DNA from: Bacillota bacterium
GTDB lineage: Bacteria > Bacillota > Limnochordia > Limnochordales > DUMU01
Reading direction: 5' to 3'
NCBI GenBank assembly: GCA_012839805.1
Contig: DUMU01000039.1
Coordinates: 19,402 to 83,401, forward strand
DNA length: 64,000 nucleotides
The position numbers and the translations under genes are program-made. Positions 17,093-26,073 of this stretch are shown one piece after another. Numbering within the stretch: position 1 is the first letter of the stretch; the number at the start of each line of letters is the position of its first letter. Below the pieces are notes generated by a model. The model saw only the letters and a program-made list of their open reading frames with translations. It was not told the origin of the DNA and did no database searches.

Positions 17093-18472
17093 GTGGCGGC
17101 AAAGAGGCGTGCGGTGGAAACCATCCGCCAGGCGAGACGGATGGCCGGCAGAGCGCCCGCAGCGGTACAAGCAGCGGTAGGATTGGTGGCGGTGGGATTA
17201 GCCCTGGGCCTGGCGATGTGTGCGCCCGGGCCGGTACGGGCGGCGGGCGCGGGCGCCGGGACGGGCAAGATCACGCTGGTCTGGATGCACTGGAATACCG
17301 GCAAACGCGAAGCAGAATACCTCAAGTGGGTGGAGCGTTTCGAGAAGGAGAACCCGGACATCGACATAGTCCCGCAGTCTACTCCGTGGGGTGAGATCAG
17401 TACCAAGGTCCTGGCCGGGGTGCTGGCCGGATCAGCTCCTGACGTCATCTCGGTGTCCAGTACCTGGGGGGAATCCCTGGCCGAAAAAGACGCGCTGATG
17501 GATCTACGGCCATTCATCGCCAAAGAGAAGGATCTCGACATCGATGACGTTTTCCCCAGCGCCCTGCGACTTTGGCAGGACGCCTTCGGGCGACAGTACG
17601 CGTTCCCGCACGACCTGGACCTAGCTCTCCTCTTTTACAACCGCGACCTCTTTGACCTGTACGGACTCAACCCGCCCGACGACACCTGGACCTGGGATAC
17701 CATGCTCCAGATGGGGAAGCGGCTGCTCAAAGATACCAACGGCGATGGCGTGTACGACCGGTTTGCTTATAGTTCATGGTTTTTCGATTGGTATCCCTAC
17801 GTTTGGGCCAACGGCGGCGAGATTCTCACGCCGGACTTGCGGGCGTCGGCCATGGGTTCGACGCCAGCACGGCAGGCATTGGAATGGTATGCCCAGTTTT
17901 ATCCCAATCGTCTCCATCTGATGCCGTCTGCCGCGGAACAAGCCGGATCCAACCCGGACGCGATGTTCACCGCCGGGAAGATCGGCATGCAGCCGGTAGG
18001 GGCATGGTACGGTGCGGACCTCGTTCAACGCCAGGTAGACTTCGAATTCGACGTGGCTCACATGCCGCTCTCCTACGCCAAACAGCGTGCTACCCTCCTT
18101 GCCGGCCAGGGGATGGCGATTACCGTAACCTGCAAACATCCGGAGGCTGCGTTCCGGTTCATCACCTACATGGCTTCTCGGGAAGTGCAAGCAGCTTTCG
18201 GCGCTCTGCTGAATCAGACTCCGGTACGCAAGTCGGTTGCCATCTCGAAGGCGTTCGTCAACCCCGAAGTACCGCCCAAGAACAAGCTGGCTTTCGTGAT
18301 TGCCCTGGAGGCGTATGCCCGGGGTGACTACAAGACCCCGGTGTGGAGCACCATCCTGTCTTCGCTGAGGAGCACGTTCAACCGTTATTTCGTCGGAACC
18401 GACTCACTGGACGCCGCGCTAAGCAAGTTCGCCGACCAGGTGGCGAGTATCACGAAGCCCAGGAAGAAGTAG
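17093..18472 (+). CDS. Orphan extracellular sugar-binding protein (SBP family 1)
   Basis: This 459-residue protein resembles the maltose/oligosaccharide-type SBPs. It has an Arg-rich n-region and a hydrophobic stretch at about residues 23-42. The mature domain opens KITLVWMHW and contains FEKENPDIDIVPQ, GSAPDVI, and DTNGDGVYDRFAYSS, a Ca-binding-like loop seen in many SBPs. The segment LAMC is only a poor lipobox, since Met is at -1. GTG 17093 is chosen because AAAGGAG sits 10 nt upstream; GTG 17084 is too close to it. No sugar-utilisation gene adjoins it: it lies between gerW and the DUF2953 gene, both of the opposite strand. It looks like an insertion or rearrangement in a sporulation region. 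Confidence 0.86.
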   Translation: MAAKRRAVETIRQARRMAGRAPAAVQAAVGLVAVGLALGLAMCAPGPVRAAGAGAGTGKITLVWMHWNTGKREAEYLKWVERFEKENPDIDIVPQSTPWGEISTKVLAGVLAGSAPDVISVSSTWGESLAEKDALMDLRPFIAKEKDLDIDDVFPSALRLWQDAFGRQYAFPHDLDLALLFYNRDLFDLYGLNPPDDTWTWDTMLQMGKRLLKDTNGDGVYDRFAYSSWFFDWYPYVWANGGEILTPDLRASAMGSTPARQALEWYAQFYPNRLHLMPSAAEQAGSNPDAMFTAGKIGMQPVGAWYGADLVQRQVDFEFDVAHMPLSYAKQRATLLAGQGMAITVTCKHPEAAFRFITYMASREVQAAFGALLNQTPVRKSVAISKAFVNPEVPPKNKLAFVIALEAYARGDYKTPVWSTILSSLRSTFNRYFVGTDSLDAALSKFADQVASITKPRKK

Positions 18473-18477
18473 CCTGC

Positions 18478-19176
18478 TCACGGGGAGCGGAAGCAGGGAT
18501 AGCGGCCGGGCGGGGCGAGGGGGGGTGCCAGGAAGAAGAAACGAAGCAGACTGAAGAGCATCCTCCCCGCTCGCAGCCGGCCGGCCACCCGCAGCACGAC
18601 GTGGCCACCCGTAGTGTTGAAATCGGGCACAATGTCAAGGGGCGGGAGCCAACCCGGCGCTTGCGCAGCGGCGGCCCAGGCGATGCCGAAAAGGATCGCG
18701 GTGGCCGCCGCGTCGCCGGTTCCCAGGCGCAAGCGCCAGCGCAGCCGGTCAGAACTCTCCAGGATTAGGCGGACCAGCGCCAGATAGTCGTCAAGACCCT
18801 GCAGGCGTTGGTGTGACCGTCTTAGGAGCCTGCGGGCCAGCCGGGTCGGGAAGGACGGGCGTGAGGGGGCGGGGCTCGGTCCCGGAGCGCGCTCCTCCTT
18901 CGTCCGCTCATGGCTGAGCCCGCCTCGGGCGAGGCTGACTAAGAGCCCCGGCAGGCGGATGGTCCGGCGTAAGCATCTTCGGCGAAGGATCGGCAAAAGC
19001 AGGCAAAGGTGCAGGTACAGTTCACCGGTGGACGAGCGCCAGCCGGCTGTGGCAGAGAAACGGAGTGGCAGGAGGAGAAAAAGCACGAGCGTGGCGGCGA
19101 GTATGAGGAGAAGGACGGAAGCAGTGGCGAGGGTCCAGGCCGCCATGATGAGCAGTAAATGAGATGCTCCGTCCAT
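18478..19176 (-). CDS. DUF2953 family membrane-anchored protein (YtfI-like)
   Basis: The 232-residue product has an N-terminal transmembrane segment (about residues 8-36) followed by LFLLLPLRFSATAGW, as in the DUF2953 family (B. subtilis YtfI). A region rich in Arg/Pro follows, then LGTGDAAATAILFGIAWAA (second hydrophobic segment) and PDFNTTGGHVVLRVAGRLRAG, which is typical of the family. ATG 19176 follows GCAGGGGT. Its function is unknown; in other spore formers it sits beside ytfJ (gerW) and is linked to sporulation. Here it ends 6 bp from the converging SBP gene. Confidence 0.8.
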   Translation of the reverse strand: MDGASHLLLIMAAWTLATASVLLLILAATLVLFLLLPLRFSATAGWRSSTGELYLHLCLLLPILRRRCLRRTIRLPGLLVSLARGGLSHERTKEERAPGPSPAPSRPSFPTRLARRLLRRSHQRLQGLDDYLALVRLILESSDRLRWRLRLGTGDAAATAILFGIAWAAAAQAPGWLPPLDIVPDFNTTGGHVVLRVAGRLRAGRMLFSLLRFFFLAPPLAPPGRYPCFRSP

Positions 19177-19344
19177 AAGGGTACCCCTGCCGGAGCCGGT
19201 GCGCTGCTCGCGTTCGTGACTATCCCCGGTCACCGGCGGGTATATCATGTCCAACCTTCCCGGATTTCAGGGGAGTGGTGCTTGCAGCGGAGGGTACAAT
19301 CAGCGCCAGAACGAGAAAAGACAAGAGATCAGGGGCGGGAAGAC

Positions 19345-19412
19345 GGGATGCAAGACGAAGTGCCAGACGGCATGCGAGACGGCATGCAAGACGAAATGCA
19401 GGACGGGATGCA
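19345..19412 (+). repeat. Degenerate 12-bp tandem repeat at the start of rluB
   Basis: About five and a half imperfect copies of a 12-base unit (consensus GGCATGCAAGAC) follow one another and encode M-Q-D-G/E-like repeats. Each unit carries an ATG in frame, giving starts at 19348, 19372, 19384, 19396 and 19408. This may be slippage-prone and offers several alternative starts for the pseudouridine synthase. Confidence 0.75.
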
Positions 19413-20169
19413 AGTAAACTCCCGTCGTGTAAGGCTACAAAAGCTGCTGGCCGAGAGGGGAGTGTGCTCGCGCCGGCAGGGTGAGGAGTGGATCCGTGCC
19501 GGCCGGGTGAGGGTGAACGGCGTGGTGGTTACCGAGTTGGGGACGAAGGTCGATCCGGCCGCGGATCGGGTGGAGGTAGACGGGCGGCCCCTGCCCCCCG
19601 CCTCTGCTTCTTATGTTTACGTCATGCTGAACAAGCCCCCGCTGGTGCTGACCACCTGGCACGACCCGCGGGGGCGCCCCACCGTTCGGCATCTGGTTGA
19701 GGCGCAGCGGCCGGACCTGCCGCGGCTTTTTCCGGTGGGGCGGCTGGATTGGGACTCCGAAGGGTTACTGCTCCTGACCAACGATGGCGAGCTGGCGTTT
19801 CGTCTCATGCATCCCCGTTATGAAGTAGCCAAGACTTACCGGGTCACCGTGGGTTCGCCCGTATCCGACCGGGAACTTGCCCGGTTGGCGCAGGGAGTGG
19901 AGCTGGAGGACGGGCCCACCCGGCCGGCCAAAGTCGAACGGAAGGGAGAACGGGAGTTCCTCCTTACCATCCGGGAGGGACGAAACCGGCAGGTGCGCCG
20001 GATGTGCCAGGCGATCGGGCACGAGGTCGTCCGCCTGGTGCGGGTAGCGGAGGGCCCGCTGCGCCTGGGCCACCTTCCCAGCGGGCGACTGCGTCTTTTA
20101 ACGCCCCGGGAGGTGGCCGCGTTGCGGCGGGCGGTTCAACTGGGGGAAACGGGCAGCCGGCGTGAATAG
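19348..20169 (+). CDS. rluB: 23S rRNA pseudouridine synthase, RluB/E/F family
   Basis: The enzyme converts a specific uridine of 23S rRNA to pseudouridine (U2605 in E. coli numbering for RluB). Residues about 22-80 form an S4 RNA-binding domain (RLQKLLAERGVCSRRQ). The catalytic domain contains GRLDWDSEGLLLLTNDGE with the catalytic Asp near residue 135. The motif EGRNRQVRRMCQAIGHEV and LGHLPSGRLRLLTPRE follow. The gene sits beside ytfI and downstream of scpAB, as in many Firmicutes. ATG 19348 was chosen for its GGGGCGGGAAG region; the repeat described above gives five alternative starts. The N-terminal MQDG repeat is not part of the family. Confidence 0.9.
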   Translation: MQDEVPDGMRDGMQDEMQDGMQVNSRRVRLQKLLAERGVCSRRQGEEWIRAGRVRVNGVVVTELGTKVDPAADRVEVDGRPLPPASASYVYVMLNKPPLVLTTWHDPRGRPTVRHLVEAQRPDLPRLFPVGRLDWDSEGLLLLTNDGELAFRLMHPRYEVAKTYRVTVGSPVSDRELARLAQGVELEDGPTRPAKVERKGEREFLLTIREGRNRQVRRMCQAIGHEVVRLVRVAEGPLRLGHLPSGRLRLLTPREVAALRRAVQLGETGSRRE

Positions 20170-20283
20170 GCGAGGTGGGGAAAGTCTCGTCCGTCCGGGT
20201 AGGGGTTTACAAGGGTGACGGGCAGAAGGTACACTCAGTACAACCGCATTTGGGGCAGGACGGAAGGACGGCAGGCTGCCAGC

Positions 20284-20718
20284 ATGTCCGAGAGTACAAG
20301 CCGCCTGGTGGCGAGGGCGGCACTGGAGATGGCCCTTAGCCGGGATCACGGTGAGGAAGCCGAACTGCAGGCCCGCTGGCGGGTACAGGGAGTCGCGGCC
20401 GCCGCGGTCGACTTTGGCGGGCCCTTCGAGACGCAGGTGGCCCGGGTGATCGAACGTATCATCGTGGCCGCCCGGCGGGAAGGGGTCATCGCCGATACCC
20501 ACGCCGAGCTGGGCGCGGTGGCCGGGGCGGCCCACGAGGCCATGGCTCAGGTGGCGGCCAAGGCGATAGGCCTGAATGTGGGCGGTAAGGCTGCGGTCGG
20601 CCGGAAAGGAGAACACCTGGTGGTGGCGGTCGTGGCCAGCGTGGGCCTGGTTCACCTGGACGACGTGGCGGTGGGAGTGGCGCACCGGGTCGCTCCCGGG
20701 GCCAAGCTTGACCGGTGA
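20284..20718 (+). CDS. HutP-like RNA-binding antiterminator family protein
   Basis: The 144-residue product resembles HutP, the histidine- and magnesium-dependent RNA-binding antiterminator of the B. subtilis hut operon. Length and layout match: a first helix SRLVARAALEMALSRD; the strand region around GVAAAAVDFGG; the helix VIERIIVAARREGVI; a His-containing stretch HAELGAVAGAAHEAM, at the place of the metal/histidine ligands in HutP; and a C-terminal AVGVAHRV that parallels GVGINH. ATG 20284 fits the family start. No hut genes are present; an aroH-hisC-aroF-tyrA operon follows after 92 bp. A regulatory role in that operon is an inference from position. Confidence 0.72.
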   Translation: MSESTSRLVARAALEMALSRDHGEEAELQARWRVQGVAAAAVDFGGPFETQVARVIERIIVAARREGVIADTHAELGAVAGAAHEAMAQVAAKAIGLNVGGKAAVGRKGEHLVVAVVASVGLVHLDDVAVGVAHRVAPGAKLDR

Positions 20719-20810
20719 GAGGCCGGCCCAGGGCCAGGTGAGCTCCCGGCGAGGTTACGCCAAGGTGTTCAAGGAGAGTGAGAAGGGGAGTGAAGGCGGA
20801 GGTGTCGAGG

Positions 20811-22424
20811 GTGTGGGCGTTGCGGGGGGCGACTACGGTGCCGACGAATAGCCGGGAGGCGATCCTCTCGGCAGCCGAGGAGCTGACGCGCCGGTTGCTT
20901 TGGGCAAACCATATTGAGCCGCTCCAGGTCGTAGCGGGGTTTTTCACCTTGAGCCCTGACCTGGACGCCGCCTACCCGGCGGAGGGGGCGAGGCGAGCCG
21001 GCTTGCAGGAGGTCCCGCTCCTGTGTGCCCAGGAAGTGAACGTCCCCGGGAGCCTCGAGCGGTGCCTGCGCGCGCTCCTCCTGGTCGACGGGTCGGCTCC
21101 CGTGCCGGAGGGCGGCCCGGTCCACGTCTACCTGGGCGGGGCGGTGCAGCTCCGGCCCGACTGGGCCTCCCGCGGGGGCGACGCGCCGGGCGTATCTCCC
21201 AGGCCCAACGTCCTGCAGATTGCCCCTTACGTTCCCGGCAAGCCTATCGAAGAGGTGGAACGGGAGCTGGGGTTGACCGACGTGGTGAAGCTGGCGAGCA
21301 ACGAGAACCCCCTGGGCCCGTCGCCCCGGGCGCTGGCCGCGATCCGGGCGGCGGCGCCGCGCGTGCACCTCTACCCGGACGGGAACGCCTTTCGGTTACG
21401 GCAGGCTTTGGCCGCCCACCTGGACCGGCAGCTCACGGCTCTTCTGGCGGGGGAAGAGGGCCTACCGGAAGGCGGCGGTGATGACGCGAGCAAGGCCCGG
21501 GCGGTCCCGGCCGGCTCCAGCATCCGGCCGGAACAGATCCTGGTGGGCAACGGCTCCGACGAGATCATCAAGATGCTGGCAGAAACGTTCGTCCGCCCGG
21601 GTGAACGGGTTGTTTTCCCCACCCCCACCTTCAGTGAGTATGAGTTTGCCTGCCGGGTGGCCGATGGTGAACCGGTTCCCGTTCCCGCCGGTGACGATCT
21701 ACGGTTCGATATGGACGCTCTGGCCGAAGCGGCGAGCCACCCGGGAACCCGGCTGGTCTTCGTGGCCAACCCCAACAACCCCACCGGCGCCCTGGTGGGA
21801 CGGGAAGAGCTTGCCCGGCTCATGGATAGCCTCCGTCCCGAAACCGTGCTGGTACTGGACGAGGCGTACTACGAGTTCGTCGACGACCCGGCCTACACCC
21901 CGGCTCTGGCCTGGGTGGCGGCCGGCCGCCCGGTCTTTGTCTTGCGGACCTTTTCCAAGATCTACGGGCTGGCAGGGCTGCGCCTGGGCTACGCGGTCGG
22001 GCCGGCTCCGCTCGTGGCCATGGTTCAACGGGTCCGGGAGCCTTTCAACGTCAACTCCCTTGCCCAAGAAGCGGCTATCGCGGCCCTGGCCGACACGGAG
22101 CACGTAAAGAGTTCCCGAGAACTGGTGCGGCAGGGCCGGGCCGAGCTTACCCGAGAGCTTACCGGCCGGGGTCTGCGGGTTGTTCCTTCCCAGGCCAACT
22201 TCGTCTACGTCGATCTCGGCCGCGACTCGCGGCCGGTCTTCCACGCATTGCTGCAAAAAGGGGTGATCGTCCGCACGGGAGATATTTTCGGTAATCCGAC
22301 CTTCATCCGGGTGACGGTGGGGCTCCCCGAGCAGAACCGCCGGTTCCTGGCCGCCCTTGACGAGGTGCTCTCGGGCGGAGGCGTGGAACAGGACCGGCCA
22401 ACGGGCAGCCGGTCCCCGCGGTGA
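20811..22424 (+). CDS. Fusion of AroH-type chorismate mutase and HisC-type aminotransferase
   Basis: Residues 1-118 are an AroH-fold chorismate mutase (chorismate to prephenate): ALRGATTV at the N-terminus, TPDLDAAYPA-type segment (here SPDLDAAYPAEGARRAG), VPLLCAQE, and HVYLGGAVQLRPD. Residues about 130-530 are a PLP fold-I aminotransferase of the HisC family: KLASNENPLGPS, VGNGSDEIIKML, NPNNPTGALV, LDEAYYEF and RTFSKIYGLAGLRLGY with the PLP lysine near 381. An insertion of about 20 residues lies near 205-230. GTG 20811 has a perfect GGAGGTG 6 nt upstream; the frame is open back to 20778. Neighbours are DAHP synthase and prephenate dehydrogenase, so the aminotransferase may act on prephenate or aromatic keto acids as well as, or instead of, imidazole-acetol phosphate. 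Confidence 0.9.
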   Translation: MWALRGATTVPTNSREAILSAAEELTRRLLWANHIEPLQVVAGFFTLSPDLDAAYPAEGARRAGLQEVPLLCAQEVNVPGSLERCLRALLLVDGSAPVPEGGPVHVYLGGAVQLRPDWASRGGDAPGVSPRPNVLQIAPYVPGKPIEEVERELGLTDVVKLASNENPLGPSPRALAAIRAAAPRVHLYPDGNAFRLRQALAAHLDRQLTALLAGEEGLPEGGGDDASKARAVPAGSSIRPEQILVGNGSDEIIKMLAETFVRPGERVVFPTPTFSEYEFACRVADGEPVPVPAGDDLRFDMDALAEAASHPGTRLVFVANPNNPTGALVGREELARLMDSLRPETVLVLDEAYYEFVDDPAYTPALAWVAAGRPVFVLRTFSKIYGLAGLRLGYAVGPAPLVAMVQRVREPFNVNSLAQEAAIAALADTEHVKSSRELVRQGRAELTRELTGRGLRVVPSQANFVYVDLGRDSRPVFHALLQKGVIVRTGDIFGNPTFIRVTVGLPEQNRRFLAALDEVLSGGGVEQDRPTGSRSPR

Positions 22425-22534
22425 ACAGCAGAGCGGTGACCACCAGCTTTGGCCAGCCGGCAGCGGGGCGGCCGGCAAACCAGTGATAGTCTGGCGAGTG
22501 ATAGACAAGGCAGGTAGGAAGGAAGGACGGCAGG

Positions 22535-23578
22535 ATGATCGTTGTAATGAAGCATGGAGCAACTCCCGAAGAGATCCAGAACGTGGCGGCACGCCTTCGG
22601 CATTTCGGGTTCGACATCCACGTGTCGGCAGGCGTGGAACGAACCGTCATCGGGGCGATCGGTGACAAAAAGCCGGCCATCCTCGAAAATATCGAAGCTT
22701 TGCCGGGTGTGGAACGGATAGTGCCCATCCTGCAGCCGTTCAAGCTGGCGGGCAGGGAATGGAAACCGGAGCCCACCATTGTGCAGGTGGGGGACGTGCG
22801 GATCGGCAGCGACGAGTTTGTGGTCATGGCCGGTCCCTGCGCGGTCGAATCCGAAGCGCAACTGATCGAGACCGCCCGGGCGGTGAAGGCGGCCGGAGCG
22901 CGGATACTGCGGGGCGGTGCTTACAAGCCCCGCACCTCGCCCTACAGCTTCCAGGGGTTGGCAGAGGAAGGCTTGCGGCTCCTGGCGCTGGCCCGGGAAG
23001 AGACGGGGCTGCCGGTCATCACCGAGGTCCTCAGTCCCAAGGATGTGCCGCTGGTGGCGGAGTACGCCGACATTCTTCAAATAGGCGCCCGCAACATGCA
23101 AAACTTTAGCCTGCTGCGGGAGGTGGCGGTCACCAAAAAGCCGGTGCTGTTGAAGCGGGGGCTCGCCAACACCGTCGAAGAGTGGTTGATGGCGGCGGAG
23201 TACATACTGTCGGGCGGTAATCACCAGGTAATCCTCTGCGAGCGGGGAATCAGGACCTTCGAGACGGCCACCCGTAACACGCTGGATCTGAGCGCGGTGG
23301 CGGTGGCGAAGGAGCTTTCTCACCTTCCCGTTATTGTCGATCCGAGCCACGGTACGGGCAAGCGCCAGTATGTGGCCCCTCTGTCCCGGGCGGCCTGCGC
23401 GGTGGGGGCGGACGGGCTGATCATCGAAGTGCATCCCCGGCCGGAGGAGGCCCTCTCCGACGGACCGCAGTCGCTCACGCCCGCCCAGTTCAGCCACTTG
23501 ATGGGTGAACTTGCCGCGGTGGCGGCCGCGGTCGGCCGCCGCGTGGCCCAAGCCGCGCGGGTGGGGGCAAGCCGGTGA
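22535..23578 (+). CDS. aroF: 3-deoxy-7-phosphoheptulonate (DAHP) synthase
   Basis: The enzyme condenses phosphoenolpyruvate and erythrose 4-phosphate, the first step of the shikimate pathway. Residues 1-68 are the ferredoxin-like N-terminal domain of type I-beta synthases ([13 protein letters not shown]) that often mediates feedback inhibition. The barrel carries [59 protein letters not shown] and [10 protein letters not shown]. Its 347 residues are typical. AAGGAAGGA precedes the ATG. It lies between the chorismate mutase fusion and prephenate dehydrogenase, with a 4-bp overlap at its end. Confidence 0.96.
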   Translation: MIVVMKHGATPEEIQNVAARLRHFGFDIHVSAGVERTVIGAIGDKKPAILENIEALPGVERIVPILQPFKLAGREWKPEPTIVQVGDVRIGSDEFVVMAGPCAVESEAQLIETARAVKAAGARILRGGAYKPRTSPYSFQGLAEEGLRLLALAREETGLPVITEVLSPKDVPLVAEYADILQIGARNMQNFSLLREVAVTKKPVLLKRGLANTVEEWLMAAEYILSGGNHQVILCERGIRTFETATRNTLDLSAVAVAKELSHLPVIVDPSHGTGKRQYVAPLSRAACAVGADGLIIEVHPRPEEALSDGPQSLTPAQFSHLMGELAAVAAAVGRRVAQAARVGASR

Positions 23579-24759
23579 CGAGCAAGGCGAGGCGAGGCGG
23601 CGCGATGGCACGCGCGGCGATAATCGGGGTGGGTCTTATCGGCGGCTCCTGGGGAATGGCGCTGCTTCGCCGGGGCGTGGCGGAGGAAGTAGTGGGGTAC
23701 GACACGGACTCCCGGAGCCTGCAAAGGGCCCTGGAGCTCGGCGCCATCAACCGGACCGCGGCTTCCCTGGCGGAGGCAGTGGACGAAGCCGAGCTGGTGG
23801 TGGTGGCCGTGCCCGTGGGGCTGGCAGGGGAGGTGGCAGTGCAGGCCCTGCATCACTCCCCGCCCGAAGCCGTGGTCACAGACGTGGCCAGCGTGAAGCA
23901 GCCAGTGATGACGGCGGTGGCCGCGGCGGGGGCGGGCGCAGCCGAACGCTTCGTGGGCGGGCATCCTATGACCGGTTCGGAACGGGCCGGAGTAGAGGCC
24001 GCCGACCCCTATCTTTTCGAAAACGCCATTTACCTGCTCGTGCCTCCTCACCTGCCAGATGCCTCCCCGGAATCACAGGTGACTTCTCCGTTGCCGGAGA
24101 CCTGCTCAGCGGGGAAGCCCTCCGCCCTGGCCCGGGTAACGCGCTGGGTGAGGAGTATCGGGGGGCTTCCCCTGACCGTGGACGCCGACGCCCACGACCG
24201 CATGGTCGCGGCGGTGAGTCACCTGCCCCATATGGTGGCGGTGGCCCTGGTTCAGGCTGCGGCCAGGACCAATGCGACGCTCCCGCTGACCCTGGCCCTG
24301 GCCGCAGGCGGATTCCGGGATACCACCCGCATAGCTTCGGGCGACCCCCGGCTCTGGACGGAGATCCTGCTGGCCAACGCGGGGGCGATTCTGGAGGCCG
24401 CCCGGTCCTTCACCGAGGGCTGGGAGGAACTCTTGGCCGCGCTCGCCCGGCAAGATCGTGCGCAGCTAGAAAACCTCCTGGCTTACTCCCGCCGGGTGCG
24501 GCAGAGCTTGCCCGTCCGGCAGAAAGGATACCTGCAGCCCTTCTACGAACTGGTGGTGGAACTCGAAGACCGCCCGGGAGCCATCGCGGAGGTCACCGGA
24601 ATCGTGGCCCAGGCCGGGATAAGCATTGCAGATATCGAGATTCTGCGCGCCCGGGAAGGTTTTGGCGGAACCCTGCGCTTGGCCATGGAATCAGAACATG
24701 CCCGGGACCATGCTCTGCTCCTGCTGGGGGCACGAGGATTCCGCTGCCGCCCCCGCTGA
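23575..24759 (+). CDS. tyrA: Prephenate dehydrogenase with C-terminal ACT domain
   Basis: TyrA oxidises prephenate to 4-hydroxyphenylpyruvate with NAD. The nucleotide-binding segment [10 protein letters not shown] opens the domain. The family pattern [16 protein letters not shown] and [10 protein letters not shown] follow. The C-terminus from about residue 325 ([20 protein letters not shown]) is an ACT domain, consistent with allosteric feedback by tyrosine. About 25 residues rich in Pro, Ser and Thr interrupt the normal fold near residue 160. The GTG at 23575 overlaps the aroF stop (GTGA), which suggests translational coupling; ATG 23605 is an equally good start by family alignment. Confidence 0.94.
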   Translation: MTSKARRGGAMARAAIIGVGLIGGSWGMALLRRGVAEEVVGYDTDSRSLQRALELGAINRTAASLAEAVDEAELVVVAVPVGLAGEVAVQALHHSPPEAVVTDVASVKQPVMTAVAAAGAGAAERFVGGHPMTGSERAGVEAADPYLFENAIYLLVPPHLPDASPESQVTSPLPETCSAGKPSALARVTRWVRSIGGLPLTVDADAHDRMVAAVSHLPHMVAVALVQAAARTNATLPLTLALAAGGFRDTTRIASGDPRLWTEILLANAGAILEAARSFTEGWEELLAALARQDRAQLENLLAYSRRVRQSLPVRQKGYLQPFYELVVELEDRPGAIAEVTGIVAQAGISIADIEILRAREGFGGTLRLAMESEHARDHALLLLGARGFRCRPR

Positions 24760-24940
24760 GGTTTCTTACCGCCGCCGCTACTCACTTCTCGCAACGCCCG
24801 CCCGAAAGACGATTACCCCGCCGGTTGGGCAGCCTCCGGCACGAGCGATTGCGCAGGTGAAAGCGAATGGGTACCATGAAACCCGGAGATGTCAGACACC
24901 GGCGGAACACGGGGGGTCATTCACAAGGGGTGAAGAACTT

Positions 24941-25375
24941 ATGGATCGGTCAGAAGATCGCGCCCATATCGTTACCAAGCTGAGCCGGTTCTTCGCCGGT
25001 CGCCCCGGTATCCGCCTGGCCTATCTTTTCGGGTCAGTGGCCAAGCAACGCCAGACAGAAGAGTCAGACGTAGACGTAGCAGTGCTGTTCGACCCGGGTT
25101 ACACCTACGATACCGTCAGGCACCTCCAATCAGAACTCACTGATCTGCTGCACCGTGAGGTGGACCTGGTCGTGCTAAATGAAAGTAACCCCCTGGTCGC
25201 CAAAGCGGCCACCCAGGGTGTACTCCTGTGGGGTCGAAACAAGCTGGAACCGCTATACTACCGGGCCCAAGCCGATCGAGAAGCCGATGACTGGGTAGAG
25301 TTTGTGAACTCCTATCTTGTGCTGCTCCAGCAGAAAAGGGCGGGTGGTCGCCATGGAAATACGCCTGGGGCCTGA
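24941..25375 (+). CDS. mntA: MntA-type nucleotidyltransferase antitoxin
   Basis: This is a minimal nucleotidyltransferase of the MNT/pol-beta fold. The hallmark GS-x-DxD pattern is present (FGSVAKQRQTEESDVDVAVLF, about residues 29-49), and a third acidic residue lies in EVDLVVLN near residue 75. In type VII toxin-antitoxin pairs such a protein inactivates its HEPN toxin partner by AMPylation. The start at 24941 follows AAGGGGTGA. The 3' end overlaps the start of the HEPN gene by 23 bp. The pair sits between tyrA and ABC exporter genes and is a likely mobile insertion. Confidence 0.88.
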   Translation: MDRSEDRAHIVTKLSRFFAGRPGIRLAYLFGSVAKQRQTEESDVDVAVLFDPGYTYDTVRHLQSELTDLLHREVDLVVLNESNPLVAKAATQGVLLWGRNKLEPLYYRAQADREADDWVEFVNSYLVLLQQKRAGGRHGNTPGA

Positions 25376-25847
25376 AGACGAAACCTACCTTCGTGAACGT
25401 ATCCACTTTTGCCGTACTGAGCTTGCCGATCTGCAAGAATACCGGTCGTTGACGTGGCAGGTGTATCAGGCAGACCGCCGGACCCGCCGTGACGTGGAGC
25501 GGATCATTGAAAACGTCTGTAACGCCGTCATTGATATGAGCAAGAACCTTCTCGCGGCGGTCGCGGCTCCGCCCGGGGCAACCTATCGCGAGGTTTTGCT
25601 CATGCTGCCTCTTACCGGGCTCGTGTCTACCGCTGAGGCCGAGGGTCTGGCCGGCCTCGCCCCGCTGCGGAACGCGTTGTCCCACCGGTACCTCGACTAC
25701 AAGTGGGACGCCATCCAGAAGTTCATCCGGCAGGATTCAGATTCGGTCAGCCTGTTTCTCGACCGAGTGGAAGCGCTGCTTGCGGCCAACCGCCGAGCTT
25801 CGGGATCGCCCGCGTCCTCATCCGGCGATCCTCCACCCACTCTGTGA
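25353..25847 (+). CDS. hepT: HepT-type HEPN toxin (RNase)
   Basis: The protein is a HEPN-domain (DUF86/HepT) toxin. The RNase motif R-x4-H is clear at residues 106-111 (RNALSHRY), with the tyrosine at 113 that MntA AMPylates in characterised systems. Upstream helices include a long segment ERIHFCRTELADLQEY and VERIIENVCNAVIDMSKNLL. The 164 residues are slightly longer than usual, with a Ser/Pro-rich tail. The start at ATG 25353 lies inside the end of mntA, so translation is probably coupled. The toxin would cleave RNA when not modified. Confidence 0.88.
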   Translation: MEIRLGPEDETYLRERIHFCRTELADLQEYRSLTWQVYQADRRTRRDVERIIENVCNAVIDMSKNLLAAVAAPPGATYREVLLMLPLTGLVSTAEAEGLAGLAPLRNALSHRYLDYKWDAIQKFIRQDSDSVSLFLDRVEALLAANRRASGSPASSSGDPPPTL

Positions 25848-26073
25848 ATTCAGCGGCAAGGGGAGTAGACTTCGAATTCCGGCCGTTCCTCTGTACCTGA
25901 CGAGACGAGTTGTTGCCGTGCCCGGTACCCGCGCGGCCACCCGTCGCGCCCCGGGGCCGCGGGAACGGCCGGGCACGGGCGGAAGGGACAAAACGGCCGG
26001 AAGGGACCGGGAAGGCAAGAGGAGAGGACGGGCGGTCCGAGAGGACCGGGAAAGGCGGAAGAAGGTGAGTGCG

